From Flavobacteriaceae bacterium (GTDB lineage: Bacteria; Bacteroidota; Bacteroidia; Flavobacteriales; Flavobacteriaceae), in assembly GCA_013214065.1 (NCBI GenBank), contig JABSPK010000012.1:1-64000 (forward strand): 64,000 nt of DNA, in the 5' to 3' direction. Within the stretch, counting starts at the first letter, position 1; every line of letters starts with the position of its first letter. Position numbers and translations under genes: made by a program. Positions 16,252 to 25,800 of this stretch are shown here, in pieces. The notes under the pieces were generated by a model. The model ran no database searches. It was not told the DNA's origin and saw only the letters and a program-made list of their open reading frames with translations.

Positions 16252-17754
16252 ATGGGTACAGTGAATCAACATGCAAACATTAGCGGGTATTTTCTATTCC
16301 TTTCTACCTTAATCATGCTATTTGTTAGCTGTGGAAACGATGATAACGGTACGGTAGTAACACCTATTCCTGTGGAAAACACCGCTCCATCGATCCAGAA
16401 TCAAGACTTTACGGTTGCGGAGGGAATTGCAGACGCCGATGCCATAGGCACCGTTACGGCCACAGATGCCGATAATGACGCCCTTTCCTTCAGCATCACG
16501 CAGAACGACAACGATCTATTCGCCATCACCGAAGGCGGCGAACTGTCTTTGACCGACAGTGCCTCACTCGATTTCGAGACTGCCGAAAGTCACACGATCA
16601 CCGTGGAGGTGACCGACGGCACCGACACGGCCTCGGCCACCGTTACCATCAACGTAACCGACGTAAACGAGAACACCGCCCCGACAATCGAGGACCAAGA
16701 CTTTACGGTAAGTGAGGACATTTCGGACACCCACGCCATAGGCACCGTTACGGCCACCGATGCCGATAATGATGCCCTTACGTATAGCATCTCGCAGAAC
16801 GACAACGGCCTGTTCGAAATTACGGAAGCCGGCGAGCTCTCCTTGGCCCCCGGTGCCTCGCTCGACTTCGCGACCGCAAGCGTCCATACCATCATCGTTC
16901 AAGTTGCTGATGGCACCGACACGGCCTCGGCCACCGTTACCATCAACGTCACGGAGGTGGACGAAACATCCTTTATCACCAAGTGGGAGACCAGCTCGGC
17001 GAACGAGACGGTGACCATACCCATAAATACGGACTTCAGCACCTACGACTATACCGTGGATTGGGGCGACGGCAACAGTGATGGCAACGTGACCGGCGAC
17101 GCTTCCCACACCTACGCCATGCCGGGCACCTACAGGGTGACCATTACCGGTAGCTTCCCCGCAATGTTTTTTACCGCCGACTCTACTTCCAGAACACAGA
17201 TCCGGACCGTGGAGCAATGGGGGGACCAACAATGGCTTTCCATGTCCAATACATTTTTTTTCACCACAGACCTTACATTCAACGCTTTGGACGTTCCGGA
17301 CCTCTCCCAGGTTACCGATATGACCAATATGTTCGCGAATTCACACTTCAACGGGGACATTAGTGGGTGGGATGTAAGCAACGTGACCGATATATTAGGT
17401 ATGTTCGCGGAGTCACCGTTCAACCAAGACATCGGCGATTGGGATGTAGGCAACGTGAGGGATATGAGATTTATGTTCCAATTTTCACCGTTCAACCAAG
17501 ACATTGCAGGTTGGGACGTAAGCAACGTGACCGATATGAGGTTTATGTTCACCGATTCAACGTTCAACCAAGACATCAGCGGTTGGGATACAGGCAGCGT
17601 TACCTTTATGATCGGTATGTTCCAATTTTCACAGTTCAACCAAGACATCAGCGGTTGGGATGTAGGAAACGTAACCTTATGCTCCAGTTTCGCCAACGGT
17701 GGGGAGCTTGTACCAGAGAACTTTCCGAACTTTACCAACTGCGATCCCAATTAG
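16252..17754 (+). CDS. Surface lipoprotein with two cadherin-like and several BspA/DUF285 repeats
   Basis: A 500-residue lipoprotein with a hydrophobic signal ending LFVSC (Cys27). Two cadherin-like units of about 99 residues (~45-240) share the motif GTVTATDADNDAL, each ending in ASATVTINVT. Their DNA is nearly identical, indicating recent tandem duplication with a period near 297 bp. A PKD-like stretch (~245-300) contains DYTVDWGDGNSDG. From about residue 345 come 24-residue repeats of the BspA/DUF285 type (FNQDISGWDVSNVTDM and variants), with TTCAACC spaced every 72 bp at 17419, 17491, 17563 and 17635. There is no type IX sorting domain. A role in adhesion or binding is inferred. It is the only gene in the segment between the two copies of the dnaN 3' end. 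Confidence 0.88.
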   Translation: MGTVNQHANISGYFLFLSTLIMLFVSCGNDDNGTVVTPIPVENTAPSIQNQDFTVAEGIADADAIGTVTATDADNDALSFSITQNDNDLFAITEGGELSLTDSASLDFETAESHTITVEVTDGTDTASATVTINVTDVNENTAPTIEDQDFTVSEDISDTHAIGTVTATDADNDALTYSISQNDNGLFEITEAGELSLAPGASLDFATASVHTIIVQVADGTDTASATVTINVTEVDETSFITKWETSSANETVTIPINTDFSTYDYTVDWGDGNSDGNVTGDASHTYAMPGTYRVTITGSFPAMFFTADSTSRTQIRTVEQWGDQQWLSMSNTFFFTTDLTFNALDVPDLSQVTDMTNMFANSHFNGDISGWDVSNVTDILGMFAESPFNQDIGDWDVGNVRDMRFMFQFSPFNQDIAGWDVSNVTDMRFMFTDSTFNQDISGWDTGSVTFMIGMFQFSQFNQDISGWDVGNVTLCSSFANGGELVPENFPNFTNCDPN

Positions 17755-17763
17755 GAGAAGTCA

Positions 17764-17797
17764 ATGCTGGTCATGCCCGTCATGCTCAACAACTGAT
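17764..17797 (+). repeat. 34-bp direct repeat, copy 2 (duplicate of dnaN 3' end)
   Basis: Identical to 16036-16069. It would encode MLVMPVMLNN and the dnaN stop, but has no gene in front of it. It is followed 8 bases later by the terminator. Confidence 0.97.
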
Positions 17798-17805
17798 AAA
17801 AAACT

Positions 17806-17831
17806 AAAAAGCCGGTCTAGACCGGCTTTTT
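17806..17831. terminator. Perfect palindromic bidirectional terminator
   Basis: AAAAAGCCGGTCTAGACC and its mirror GGCTTTTT form a 26-bp perfect palindrome with T-runs in both directions. It serves the plus-strand dnaN/lipoprotein side and the convergent DUF4870 gene, whose stop adjoins it. Confidence 0.9.
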
Positions 17832-17832
17832 T

Positions 17833-18192
17833 TTATATGAATTTGATCGTAAGGAAATACGATGGTGGTTCACCATTGGCTGCTTTGACAGCATTTACGA
17901 TGGGCAGCACGAAGGCCACGATAACCGAACCGATCAGGGTAATGATCCCTAAGCCCAACAGCAATATGGCCGGTATACTCAAGATGATATATAGCAGCAA
18001 GCTCAATTGTAAATTGATGATCGAACGACCGTGAGCGTCCATACCGTCTACGGAATTCTTGGAACTGGCCCAGATGATCAGGGGAACCAAGAAACCACCG
18101 AAACCGGTTACGAAATGCAACAATTGGGTCAAATGGGTGACCGCTAAAAGGGTATTGTCTTTGCGCAGCGCGCTGTGATTTACTAATTCCAT
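17833..18192 (-). CDS. DUF4870 family membrane protein
   Basis: A 119-residue protein with three or four membrane helices. Family features are HLTQLLHFVTGFGGFLVPLI near residue 20, the polar KNSVDGMDAHGRSIINLQLS between helices near 45-64 and a final NAVKAANGEPPSY. DUF4870 (Tic20-like) proteins are common, small inner-membrane proteins without a known function. It stands alone, converging with the dnaN region and separated from the next gene by about 270 bp without other features. Confidence 0.9.
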   Translation of the reverse strand: MELVNHSALRKDNTLLAVTHLTQLLHFVTGFGGFLVPLIIWASSKNSVDGMDAHGRSIINLQLSLLLYIILSIPAILLLGLGIITLIGSVIVAFVLPIVNAVKAANGEPPSYFLTIKFI

Positions 18193-18465
18193 TTTTCGAT
18201 TGATATGATGTTATACACTATGGGTCTCCTTTTTTAGCATTTTGTTACATCACGGGCGAACTACCATTACTGGAGCCTTCGATTAGGGTTTTACCTACAA
18301 ACATGTAATCCGCTGTTTATCAATTCAATGTAAGAATATTCAAGCTGAATTCGGGGGAATACGACTTTCTACACCGACCATCCGAAAAAAGTGCATTTCG
18401 TCTAAAATATTCAAGCATACCTCATGCTTCCTATAATTTGTTAAATATTTCACAAAACATACCTA

Positions 18466-19389
18466 ATGAAAAAAATCAACATTTTAGCCATTGCAGTATT
18501 GTTTGCTATGGCCAGTTGCGAAAACGACGCAGTGACTGACACTGACGGAACCATCGATGCCGCATCTGACACTGAATTGGTGACTTCCCAAGAGACAGCG
18601 GATCTCGACTCTGAAGAGGTTGACCTATCGATTGAGGATTTTGAACAAATCCAAACTGAATTCTTTAATGAGGTCAATGAACTTGATTTGAGCCAAGTAG
18701 GCGACTTGAATTTGGAAATGGTCGATTTTCAAAATTCGGATCTAGGATCCGGGGGCGAAGAAATCAACATGGGGCGATACCATCATCGCCCGAGGGTAAC
18801 ATCATTATGTCTCGTCAAGGATGCCGACCGCTGCCCATTCGAAGACCGCCAGCCAAAATCGAACATGTGGTGGCCTGAAAATGAGACGGATTTTTTTAAC
18901 CCCACCACTTATTTCTCTTCAAGAAGACATAAGCGGTTGATTTTCGCCACGTTCAGTAATGGAACGGCTTTGATCCGAGGTATTACCAGTATGAACGATG
19001 GCAACTGCAAGGTTTACGTTAACGTTTGGCTTCGAGATAAGCAAAATTATGATGAATTCAGTGCTGATGGCGGTGAATTCAAATTAGAACCAGGGTGTGC
19101 TTCGCAAGCCGCCGATCCCGCGGAATTGCACTACTATGAAATCGACAATAGATATAGCTGGTTATATGCTTGGGGCGGTGATTGTGTAGGTCAAGGTTGT
19201 TTCGGATTGGAACAGCGTGGGGAGAACCTTAGGGGCCAATTAGGACCGAATGGTGCCGCTTTCGATTCAAATATCGGAGCTCATGGATTCAGCAACTGGG
19301 GATGGATTACTGACCGTCACACCGGTGAGCGCCTCTGGGTAATGGACTTTGACTTTAGATTGCGATGCTGTAAAAGAAAGAAACATTAA
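18466..19389 (+). CDS. Cys-rich lipoprotein of unknown function
   Basis: A 307-residue protein with a lipoprotein signal ending FAMASC (Cys18). Residues 19-105 are very acidic (Asp/Glu-rich, with LDSEEVDLSIEDFEQIQTE). Residues ~110-307 form a compact domain with eight cysteines, including GNCKVYV, GGDCVGQGCFG and the terminal RLRCCKRKKH, and many Trp and Gly residues. The even number of cysteines suggests disulfide bonds in a secreted domain. I do not recognise the fold. It is monocistronic, with its own terminator 25 bases after the stop. Confidence 0.85.
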   Translation: MKKINILAIAVLFAMASCENDAVTDTDGTIDAASDTELVTSQETADLDSEEVDLSIEDFEQIQTEFFNEVNELDLSQVGDLNLEMVDFQNSDLGSGGEEINMGRYHHRPRVTSLCLVKDADRCPFEDRQPKSNMWWPENETDFFNPTTYFSSRRHKRLIFATFSNGTALIRGITSMNDGNCKVYVNVWLRDKQNYDEFSADGGEFKLEPGCASQAADPAELHYYEIDNRYSWLYAWGGDCVGQGCFGLEQRGENLRGQLGPNGAAFDSNIGAHGFSNWGWITDRHTGERLWVMDFDFRLRCCKRKKH

Positions 19390-19413
19390 GCTCTAATTGC
19401 TTTGTACAACTGG

Positions 19414-19445
19414 AAAGGCCGGAACCGAAAGTTCCGGCCTTTTTA
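19414..19445 (+). terminator. Rho-independent terminator after Cys-rich lipoprotein
   Basis: AAAGGCCGGAAC and GTTCCGGCCTTT form a 12-bp stem with loop CGAAA, followed by T residues. Confidence 0.92.
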
Positions 19446-19553
19446 TTAGTTTGAATGCCTTCGATAACTTACTACTTTATATTGGCGACTATTGACGAAT
19501 TCAAAATGACATGGATTTCGGTTGGGAGGATTCCAGTCGATTGGAAATTAGGT

Positions 19554-20567
19554 TCAACTTCTATGAAATAGATTTAAGAAACGGTAAGAAAGTGCGCCGA
19601 TACCGACACAGAAGCTGCAATTCGCGATTAATGACAGCAATCGATACTTGACCATAGGCCTGCGAGATTTTCCGAAATCTATGGGATACATCCCCAGCTG
19701 CCTCAGTTCAATCAACTTTTCATTGATTTTACCCCAACTAATTCCCATTCGTATCATGCTCATCAAATTGCCGAATATAAAATGACTCATCCTTCTTTTT
19801 ATCAATGCCAATACCTGTGGTTTAACCTTAAGGACATCATCATCCAAAAAGTTTCCTACTGAAATTGTCATGGCATGAAGTGTATCGATGAGATCTCGTT
19901 TTCGCCGGGTATCCTTGGTTCGCATGATCGAATCACCGGATTGAAAGTACAAATGCCCGATATCATCGACATAACACATACGACTACAATGCAAAAGCAC
20001 TTGATAAGTAAACATGACGTCGGCATTATAGGGGTTATCCTCAAATTCGATCCCAAACCTTTTCAAAAAGTCCTTGCGCACGATATACCACCAAACTTCT
20101 ACCCGATGGCTAGGATAGCTTAAAATATACTCCTCTCCGGTTCCAAAAAAAATGTCCTTTTCGGTAACATCGCTATTAATTGATAATTCAGGACTTCCTT
20201 TGGTCTCCTTTGATCGAAAACCAAGCAAGTCGAAATTCTGATTTTCAGCAAACTTCAAAAGTCTTGTTAGCTGACCATTTACAAGAAAATCGTCAACATC
20301 AAGGTTGTAAATAAATGTTCCCGAAGCTTTTTGGAGTAACGTATTCCTGCTTGCGTATAACCCTTGGTTGTGCTGACGAAAGACCTTGATCTGTGGACAG
20401 CTTTCCGCAAGATCACATGCCATTGTATAAGTATCGTCGGTCGATCCGTCATCAAGGATCAATATCTCGAATTCTTCCGGACCCAAAGATTGCTCCAAAA
20501 TCGAAGTGATCGATCGCTCTAAATAAGCTTCGCCATTATATACCGGTATCAATATACTTAGTCTCAT
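19554..20567 (-). CDS. Glycosyltransferase family 2
   Basis: A 337-residue GT-A fold glycosyltransferase starting at ATG 20567 (MRLSILIPVYNGEAYLE); the frame is open seven codons further upstream. Nucleotide-sugar binding is indicated by ILDDGSTDDTY near residue 45 and the DxD-like YNLDVDDFL near 95. The C-terminal ~80 residues are basic and amphipathic with one hydrophobic stretch, suggesting membrane association. Acceptor and donor are unknown. It is a single gene, divergent from mnmE, 10 kb away from the exopolysaccharide locus, and may contribute to that or another glycan. Confidence 0.9.
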   Translation of the reverse strand: MRLSILIPVYNGEAYLERSITSILEQSLGPEEFEILILDDGSTDDTYTMACDLAESCPQIKVFRQHNQGLYASRNTLLQKASGTFIYNLDVDDFLVNGQLTRLLKFAENQNFDLLGFRSKETKGSPELSINSDVTEKDIFFGTGEEYILSYPSHRVEVWWYIVRKDFLKRFGIEFEDNPYNADVMFTYQVLLHCSRMCYVDDIGHLYFQSGDSIMRTKDTRRKRDLIDTLHAMTISVGNFLDDDVLKVKPQVLALIKRRMSHFIFGNLMSMIRMGISWGKINEKLIELRQLGMYPIDFGKSRRPMVKYRLLSLIANCSFCVGIGALSYRFLNLFHRS

Positions 20568-20677
20568 CAACCGAGTCTCAATAAACAATTATAGTATTAT
20601 TCTTGGGAATCCCATCTAAAAATCAGCTCCATCTTGGCACATGCACACAAATACGCACAAGACACGTATACTCTTCG

Positions 20678-20685
20678 TACTTTTG
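20678..20685 (+). promoter_or_regulatory. -7 promoter element of mnmE, 5 bp from the start codon
   Basis: TACTTTTG is an exact TAnnTTTG match. It ends only 5 bases before ATG 20691, so the transcript could be leaderless. No convincing -33 box lies at the usual distance. Confidence 0.45.
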
Positions 20686-20690
20686 CCTCA

Positions 20691-22061
20691 ATGCATACTG
20701 AAGAGAACATTGTTGCCCTTGCTAGTCCGGCAGGAATCGGGGCTATTGCGGTCATCCGCGTTTCGGGCCCGGACTCCATCAAAATCGTCTCCAATCATTT
20801 TGAATCCGTAAAGGGAAAAGTATTGCTCGCGCAAAAAAGTCACACCATACATTTGGGGTATCTAAAAGATGGGGCGCATACCATCGATAAAGTCTTGGTT
20901 TCCCTATTTAAAGGGCCCAATTCTTACACCGGAGAGGATGTTGTTGAAATTTCGTGCCATGGGTCTTGGTACATCCAGAATGAAATTATCAACCTGATGC
21001 TTAGAAACGGTTGTCGTATGGCCACTGAAGGTGAATTCACACTGCGTGCGTTTTTAAACGGAAAAATGGATCTAAGCCAGGCTGAAGCCGTTGCAGACTT
21101 AATTGCAAGCGACAGCAAAGGTTCACATCAATTGGCCATGAAACAAATGCGCGGAGGGTTCAGCAATGAAATCGAAAGACTGCGTCAAGAGCTGCTGAAC
21201 TTCGCCTCTTTGATTGAATTGGAATTGGATTTTTCCCAAGAAGATGTCGAATTCGCAGATCGATCGGAGTTTAACGACCTATTGAAAGATATCGGTGGGG
21301 TTTTAAAAAACCTTATTGATTCGTTTGCCCTTGGAAACGTTCTAAAAAATGGGATTCCCGTGGCTATAATCGGGAGGCCCAATGTTGGTAAATCGACCCT
21401 CTTGAATACCTTGCTCAACGAAGAGCGTGCCATTGTCAGTGATATTCCCGGGACCACCAGGGATGTTATCGAAGACCAGCTAAACATAGGAGGCCAAATT
21501 TTCAGATTTATCGATACCGCTGGTTTGCGCACCACGGCGGATACCATTGAGCAAATCGGAATCGAAAGGGCCTTACAAAAAATCGATGAAGCCCAATTGA
21601 TCATCCACCTTTTTGACGCCACGCAGTTCGATATTGAAAATATCGTAAAAATACGAACGGATTATCCAGAAAAAACAATCATTGAAGTCGCAAACAAAGT
21701 AGATCGATTGGACGATGCCGAAAAAGAAAAACTGTTGAAGAGCGTAGGTTCTCCCATAATATTGTCCGCAAAATTGGGATACGGTGTTGATGATCTTAAA
21801 TCGACCTTATTGCAGCTTTCACAATCCGAGGCTTTAGGCAACAGCGATATCGTAGTTTCAAATAGTAGGCACTATGAAGCATTGAACAAGGCGTTAACGG
21901 AAATAAGGAAGGTCAAATCAGCTATGGACGAAGATGTGCCCAGCGATTTATTGGCGATCGATATCAGGCAGGCCCTTTTCCATCTCGGTGAAATCACTGG
22001 TAAGGTTACGACTGATGATCTATTGGGAAATATTTTTTCAAACTTTTGTATCGGGAAATAA
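20691..22061 (+). CDS. mnmE: tRNA uridine-5-carboxymethylaminomethyl modification GTPase
   Basis: A 456-residue GTPase that, with MnmG, modifies the wobble uridine of certain tRNAs. The N-terminal folate-binding domain begins HTEENIVALASPAGIGAIA. The G domain has GRPNVGKSTLLN (~residue 226), DIPGTTRDVIED (~250), DTAG (~272) and NKVD (~335). The C-terminus ends in FCIGK, the conserved catalytic-Cys motif. ATG 20691 is chosen because upstream residues lack similarity and a -7 promoter box lies just before it. The phosphatase gene follows after 6 bp, perhaps in the same transcript. Confidence 0.97.
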   Translation: MHTEENIVALASPAGIGAIAVIRVSGPDSIKIVSNHFESVKGKVLLAQKSHTIHLGYLKDGAHTIDKVLVSLFKGPNSYTGEDVVEISCHGSWYIQNEIINLMLRNGCRMATEGEFTLRAFLNGKMDLSQAEAVADLIASDSKGSHQLAMKQMRGGFSNEIERLRQELLNFASLIELELDFSQEDVEFADRSEFNDLLKDIGGVLKNLIDSFALGNVLKNGIPVAIIGRPNVGKSTLLNTLLNEERAIVSDIPGTTRDVIEDQLNIGGQIFRFIDTAGLRTTADTIEQIGIERALQKIDEAQLIIHLFDATQFDIENIVKIRTDYPEKTIIEVANKVDRLDDAEKEKLLKSVGSPIILSAKLGYGVDDLKSTLLQLSQSEALGNSDIVVSNSRHYEALNKALTEIRKVKSAMDEDVPSDLLAIDIRQALFHLGEITGKVTTDDLLGNIFSNFCIGK

Positions 22062-22067
22062 GGTAGT

Positions 22068-22811
22068 ATGATTTCAATTTTTTCTAAAAAGACATATTTG
22101 GTCGATTTGTTGGATGGATTCGTAGATATCCATAACCATATCCTTCCAGGAATCGATGATGGGGCTCAAAATGTCGATGAATCCATAGCGTTGCTCAAAG
22201 GGTTCTCCGATTTCGGTGTGAAAAATCTGATTTGTACACCCCATATCATGCACAATTTCTATGACAATACACCGGAGACCATCGCAAAGGCCCATAAAAC
22301 CCTTCAAGATGAGCTCGACAAAAGGGATTTGGGCGGAATTACGGTTGATTTTGCAGCGGAACACATGATCGATGATAATTTCGATTCCCTTTTGGACCGA
22401 AAACAAGTCTTACCATTGGGGGCGGATTATTTGCTCGTGGAAATGTCGTTCCTGCAACCTCCAATCCATTTGGAAGATTCCATTTCCAAATTGAATGCCT
22501 CTGATTATTTCCCGATACTAGCGCATCCCGAACGTTATCGTTTTCTTCATTCCAACTTCAAAAAGTTCGAATCCATCAAAAAGATGAACGTCCTCTTCCA
22601 AACCAACTTATTGTCAATTTCGGGCTATTATGGCAACGGCATCAAGCAAATGGCCTATAAATTGATCGATGCCGGACTTATCGATTTCCTTGGCTCGGAT
22701 GTGCACAATACCGGTCAACTTGAACATCTGAAAATGCACACCTTGAACCAGAAAGCGGCCAACCGTCTTGAACCCCTTATCGATCAGACCATCCATTCCT
22801 TTGCAGGTTGA
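22068..22811 (+). CDS. CpsB/CapC-type PHP tyrosine-protein phosphatase
   Basis: A 247-residue metal-dependent phosphatase of the PHP fold. Metal ligands are visible in DIHNHILPGIDDGA (~residue 21), CTPHIMHNFYD (~62), ILAHPERYRF (~148) and GSDVHNTGQ (~215). Members dephosphorylate tyrosine autokinases that control capsule or exopolysaccharide chain length. The partner would be the Wzc-type kinase encoded at 29601-31958, 7 kb away across the giant secreted-protein gene. It converges with that gene, with a single base between the stop codons and no obvious terminator. Confidence 0.93.
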   Translation: MISIFSKKTYLVDLLDGFVDIHNHILPGIDDGAQNVDESIALLKGFSDFGVKNLICTPHIMHNFYDNTPETIAKAHKTLQDELDKRDLGGITVDFAAEHMIDDNFDSLLDRKQVLPLGADYLLVEMSFLQPPIHLEDSISKLNASDYFPILAHPERYRFLHSNFKKFESIKKMNVLFQTNLLSISGYYGNGIKQMAYKLIDAGLIDFLGSDVHNTGQLEHLKMHTLNQKAANRLEPLIDQTIHSFAG

Positions 22812-22812
22812 A

Positions 22813-25800
22813 CTACTGCTTGATCAGCAATCTATGTTCTGAAACCTGTTGGCTGTCCTTACTCCACATTTGGATGATATAAAGACCGTCTTCCACTCCA
22901 ATGACATCGAAACTGAATGGTGTAAAACCAGTGCCGTTCGACTTTAGTTCGATCGATTTTACCAACCTGCCCGACATATCGAACAAAAGCACCTTTTCGA
23001 TTTCCGGAACCGATCCGCTAGCCGTGACCTGGACTTTTTCAGCAGTCGGATTGGGGGTTATTTCCGTTACGAAATTACCCTCGGGTAACGGCCTGTTCAA
23101 ACCACTACCTGATGTTATCGTGAATGAAACCGACAAGGTCGTACCGGCTTCGCCGCCCAAACTTGGGTTCTCGTATGGCGTCGCCGTAATGGTATAATTC
23201 CCCGATGGAAAATTAACGGGTGCGTAATTTCCCCCACTATCGCCAAAAAAGGCATAGGGGGCGCCGTTTTCAGTACGGTTGTTGTTGATCGGCCCTGAAA
23301 TCGACAACGCAACACTACCAACCAGACTGGGGTTGGTATTGGCACGTATGTTAAGGCCTATATTTTGAATTAGGGCTTCATCGATTTGCATGCCCTGGGT
23401 AATTTCAAAAAGATCCGAGTCGTTATCCGCATTGATCAGGGTAAAGCTGGATACGCTTTGTGAACCGTTATTCCCAGAACCTGAATCGCTACCGATGATC
23501 CAAGTAAACGATTCCGTAGTCGACTCTTGGGGTGATCCCTCATCGGTTACCGTAATCGAAACGTTATACGGGCTGTTTTCCGCGGCTCCAGGGGTAAATC
23601 CGCCTCCACTCCCCCTTTGTGATTCCGGGGCACTCTCTAGGTTAGCCGTATTGTAGTTATATCCGTAGGTGTCGATTTTGTACAACGCCACTCGATCAAT
23701 AGCATGCCCAAGGGAGCGCTCAGAGATTTCCATGGTGTAGGTCCCCGGATTTACGAACCATACATAAATGAAGTGTGAATTGTTATCGCTCGTTCGCGCT
23801 TGCCAATCGTACTGTTCTGGATTGCCACCACTTCTGAACACTTTGAAAAAGCCATTACTTCCATTTCCGTTAGGCGTTGTTCCTGAAGTAATCCTTGAAC
23901 TCCCTTTCGGAAATACGATATCGTCTTGTGCCCCTTGTAGGTTGGCGATAATTTCAGCTTCGGGACCGGGATCCCCTGCAGAACCAGCCCGAAATCCGAA
24001 AAACCAAACATCGCTATCATTCGGAAAGCGTAGCCAATTGTCGTTCTCTTCCGTGGGTATCGTACCTGAATAGAAACTGTTCCAATTGAACCGGTACACA
24101 CCGGGGTTGGTAATGGTGATTTCATAAGGGATCGTCGTACCATTTTGGTTCGAGAAACTGTTTTGATTCGCAATAATACCAGTTTCACCATCAGTATTGG
24201 TTATGTCCCAACCTGACGTATTGACTGATTCCGTTTCGATGATCACCAATCCATTGCTCTCCAAAAACGAGCCTGCCGGCCCCCCACTACCAGAAGAAAC
24301 AATGCCTGAGATCAACCCTGTATTTGGGTTGATGGAAAGATCTGGCGGCAACCCCGTCGCTTGATAGTTTAGGTTCGGACTTTCATCAACGGCTACTATT
24401 TGCAGCGAAACATCATCGCCTTCATTGTTATTTTGGGTCCCCGGATTTACTACCACTGGCGGAAGGTTGCTTCCCGGTTCGTTCACCGTGATGGTCAACA
24501 TCGCCGTATCGCTCTCGTTCTCCGCATCGGTCACCGTCAGTTCCACTTCATAGCTGCCCGCCATGGTAAAGGTGTTCGAAGGGTCGGCCACCGTCGAGGT
24601 ATTGCCGTCCTTGAAGTCCCAAAAGTACGAGACCACCCCTAGGTCATCCGTAGAACCACTGCCCGTGAAGTCCACCGTCAACGGCGCCGTACCCGTTTGG
24701 GTCGAGGCCGTGGCCACCGCTACGGGGGGTTGGTTGCCTGCAGGTTGGTCGACCACCGAGAAAGTGATCACATAGGGCTGGCCCAAGGCTCCACCACCTT
24801 GGTTACGACCGTTATAGGCCGTTGCCGTTAACGTATAGTTACCCAACGGAAGGGCATTCTCCGTATAATTGCCGCCTGCATCCCCGAATAGCGCATAGGG
24901 CGCGCCGTTCTCCGTTCGGGTGTTCGATACCGGGCCCGTCAATTCGAAATAGACACTGCCCACCACTCCCGGTTGGGTGTTCGCCCTGATGTTCAACCCT
25001 TGGCCGCCACCTGCACCGAAGTTCAATTGTTGGCCGTTGGTCAATTCGAACAAGGCCGTATCCGTCACACCGTCCATCATGGTGAAGCTGATCACACCAT
25101 CGGTAGGAGCACCATTTTGATTGCCCTGTAGCACTACAGTGCTTTGCATATTCGATCCATAGTCGATTTGCAAGCTGGCGGACGCATTTTCTTCGGACCC
25201 CGTATATTGTAAAACGAGGTTTTGGGATGTATTCGGTTTTAAAAATCCTTGATTCAATCCACCGGAAACGATTGTAAATTCCGAGGCGTCCGTACCGACG
25301 ATCTGCATTTGGGAAATGAATAAGCCCGTATTCCCCCCTGTTACTTGGATATTGATCGTTTCGGATTGCCCCTCGGCAAGTTGGACGACCGATGGAACTG
25401 AAAGTGAGCTGGCGATCAACGGTGAACCGACCGGTGCATCGGTACCATAAAATTCCATGTTCTTTTGGTTTCCCCCGCCTCTATTGGGGGAACCCGCTAG
25501 AATATACACCCCAGGCCCTGAAACAATCGCTTGGAAACCATGGCGTTCATGGTTCATATCATCCAATCGGTTCCAAGACTGGGTGATAGGGTCATATTCC
25601 TCAGTGATTTTTAGCGCATCATCTACATTCTCACCATAGACCGATTCGTCCCTTACCTCTCCTCCCATCACCATTAACTTTTGACCGAAGTTTACCGCAC
25701 TTGCCCCTGCCCTTGGTGTAGGTATATTTTGACCAAGCGGTAAGGTACTCCAACTATCAGTTGTAAAGTCGAACACGTCAACCTCTGCAATTAAGGGCTT

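Larger units (their letters stand above)
16070..17797 (+). mobile_element. Putative 1.73-kb insertion behind dnaN, flanked by 34-bp direct repeats
   Basis: Removing this segment would place the dnaN stop directly against AAAAACTAAAAAGCC and the palindromic terminator, a normal gene-terminator spacing. The insert holds about 180 bp of AT-rich leader and one lipoprotein gene of different base composition, then a second copy of the dnaN 3' end. There is no transposase, integrase or terminal inverted repeat. Integration that regenerates a gene's 3' end, or homologous recombination by a circle carrying that end, would give this structure. A template-switch duplication is an alternative. Confidence 0.6.

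Noticed and set aside
16564-17232. 222-codon minus-strand frame opposite the inserted lipoprotein
   Set aside because: Gly/Val/Arg-rich low-complexity translation that mirrors the repeated coding strand; no recognisable domain.
17419-17660. Regular 72-bp repeats resembling an array
   Set aside because: They are in-frame protein repeats (24 residues each) without spacer diversity, so not a CRISPR array.
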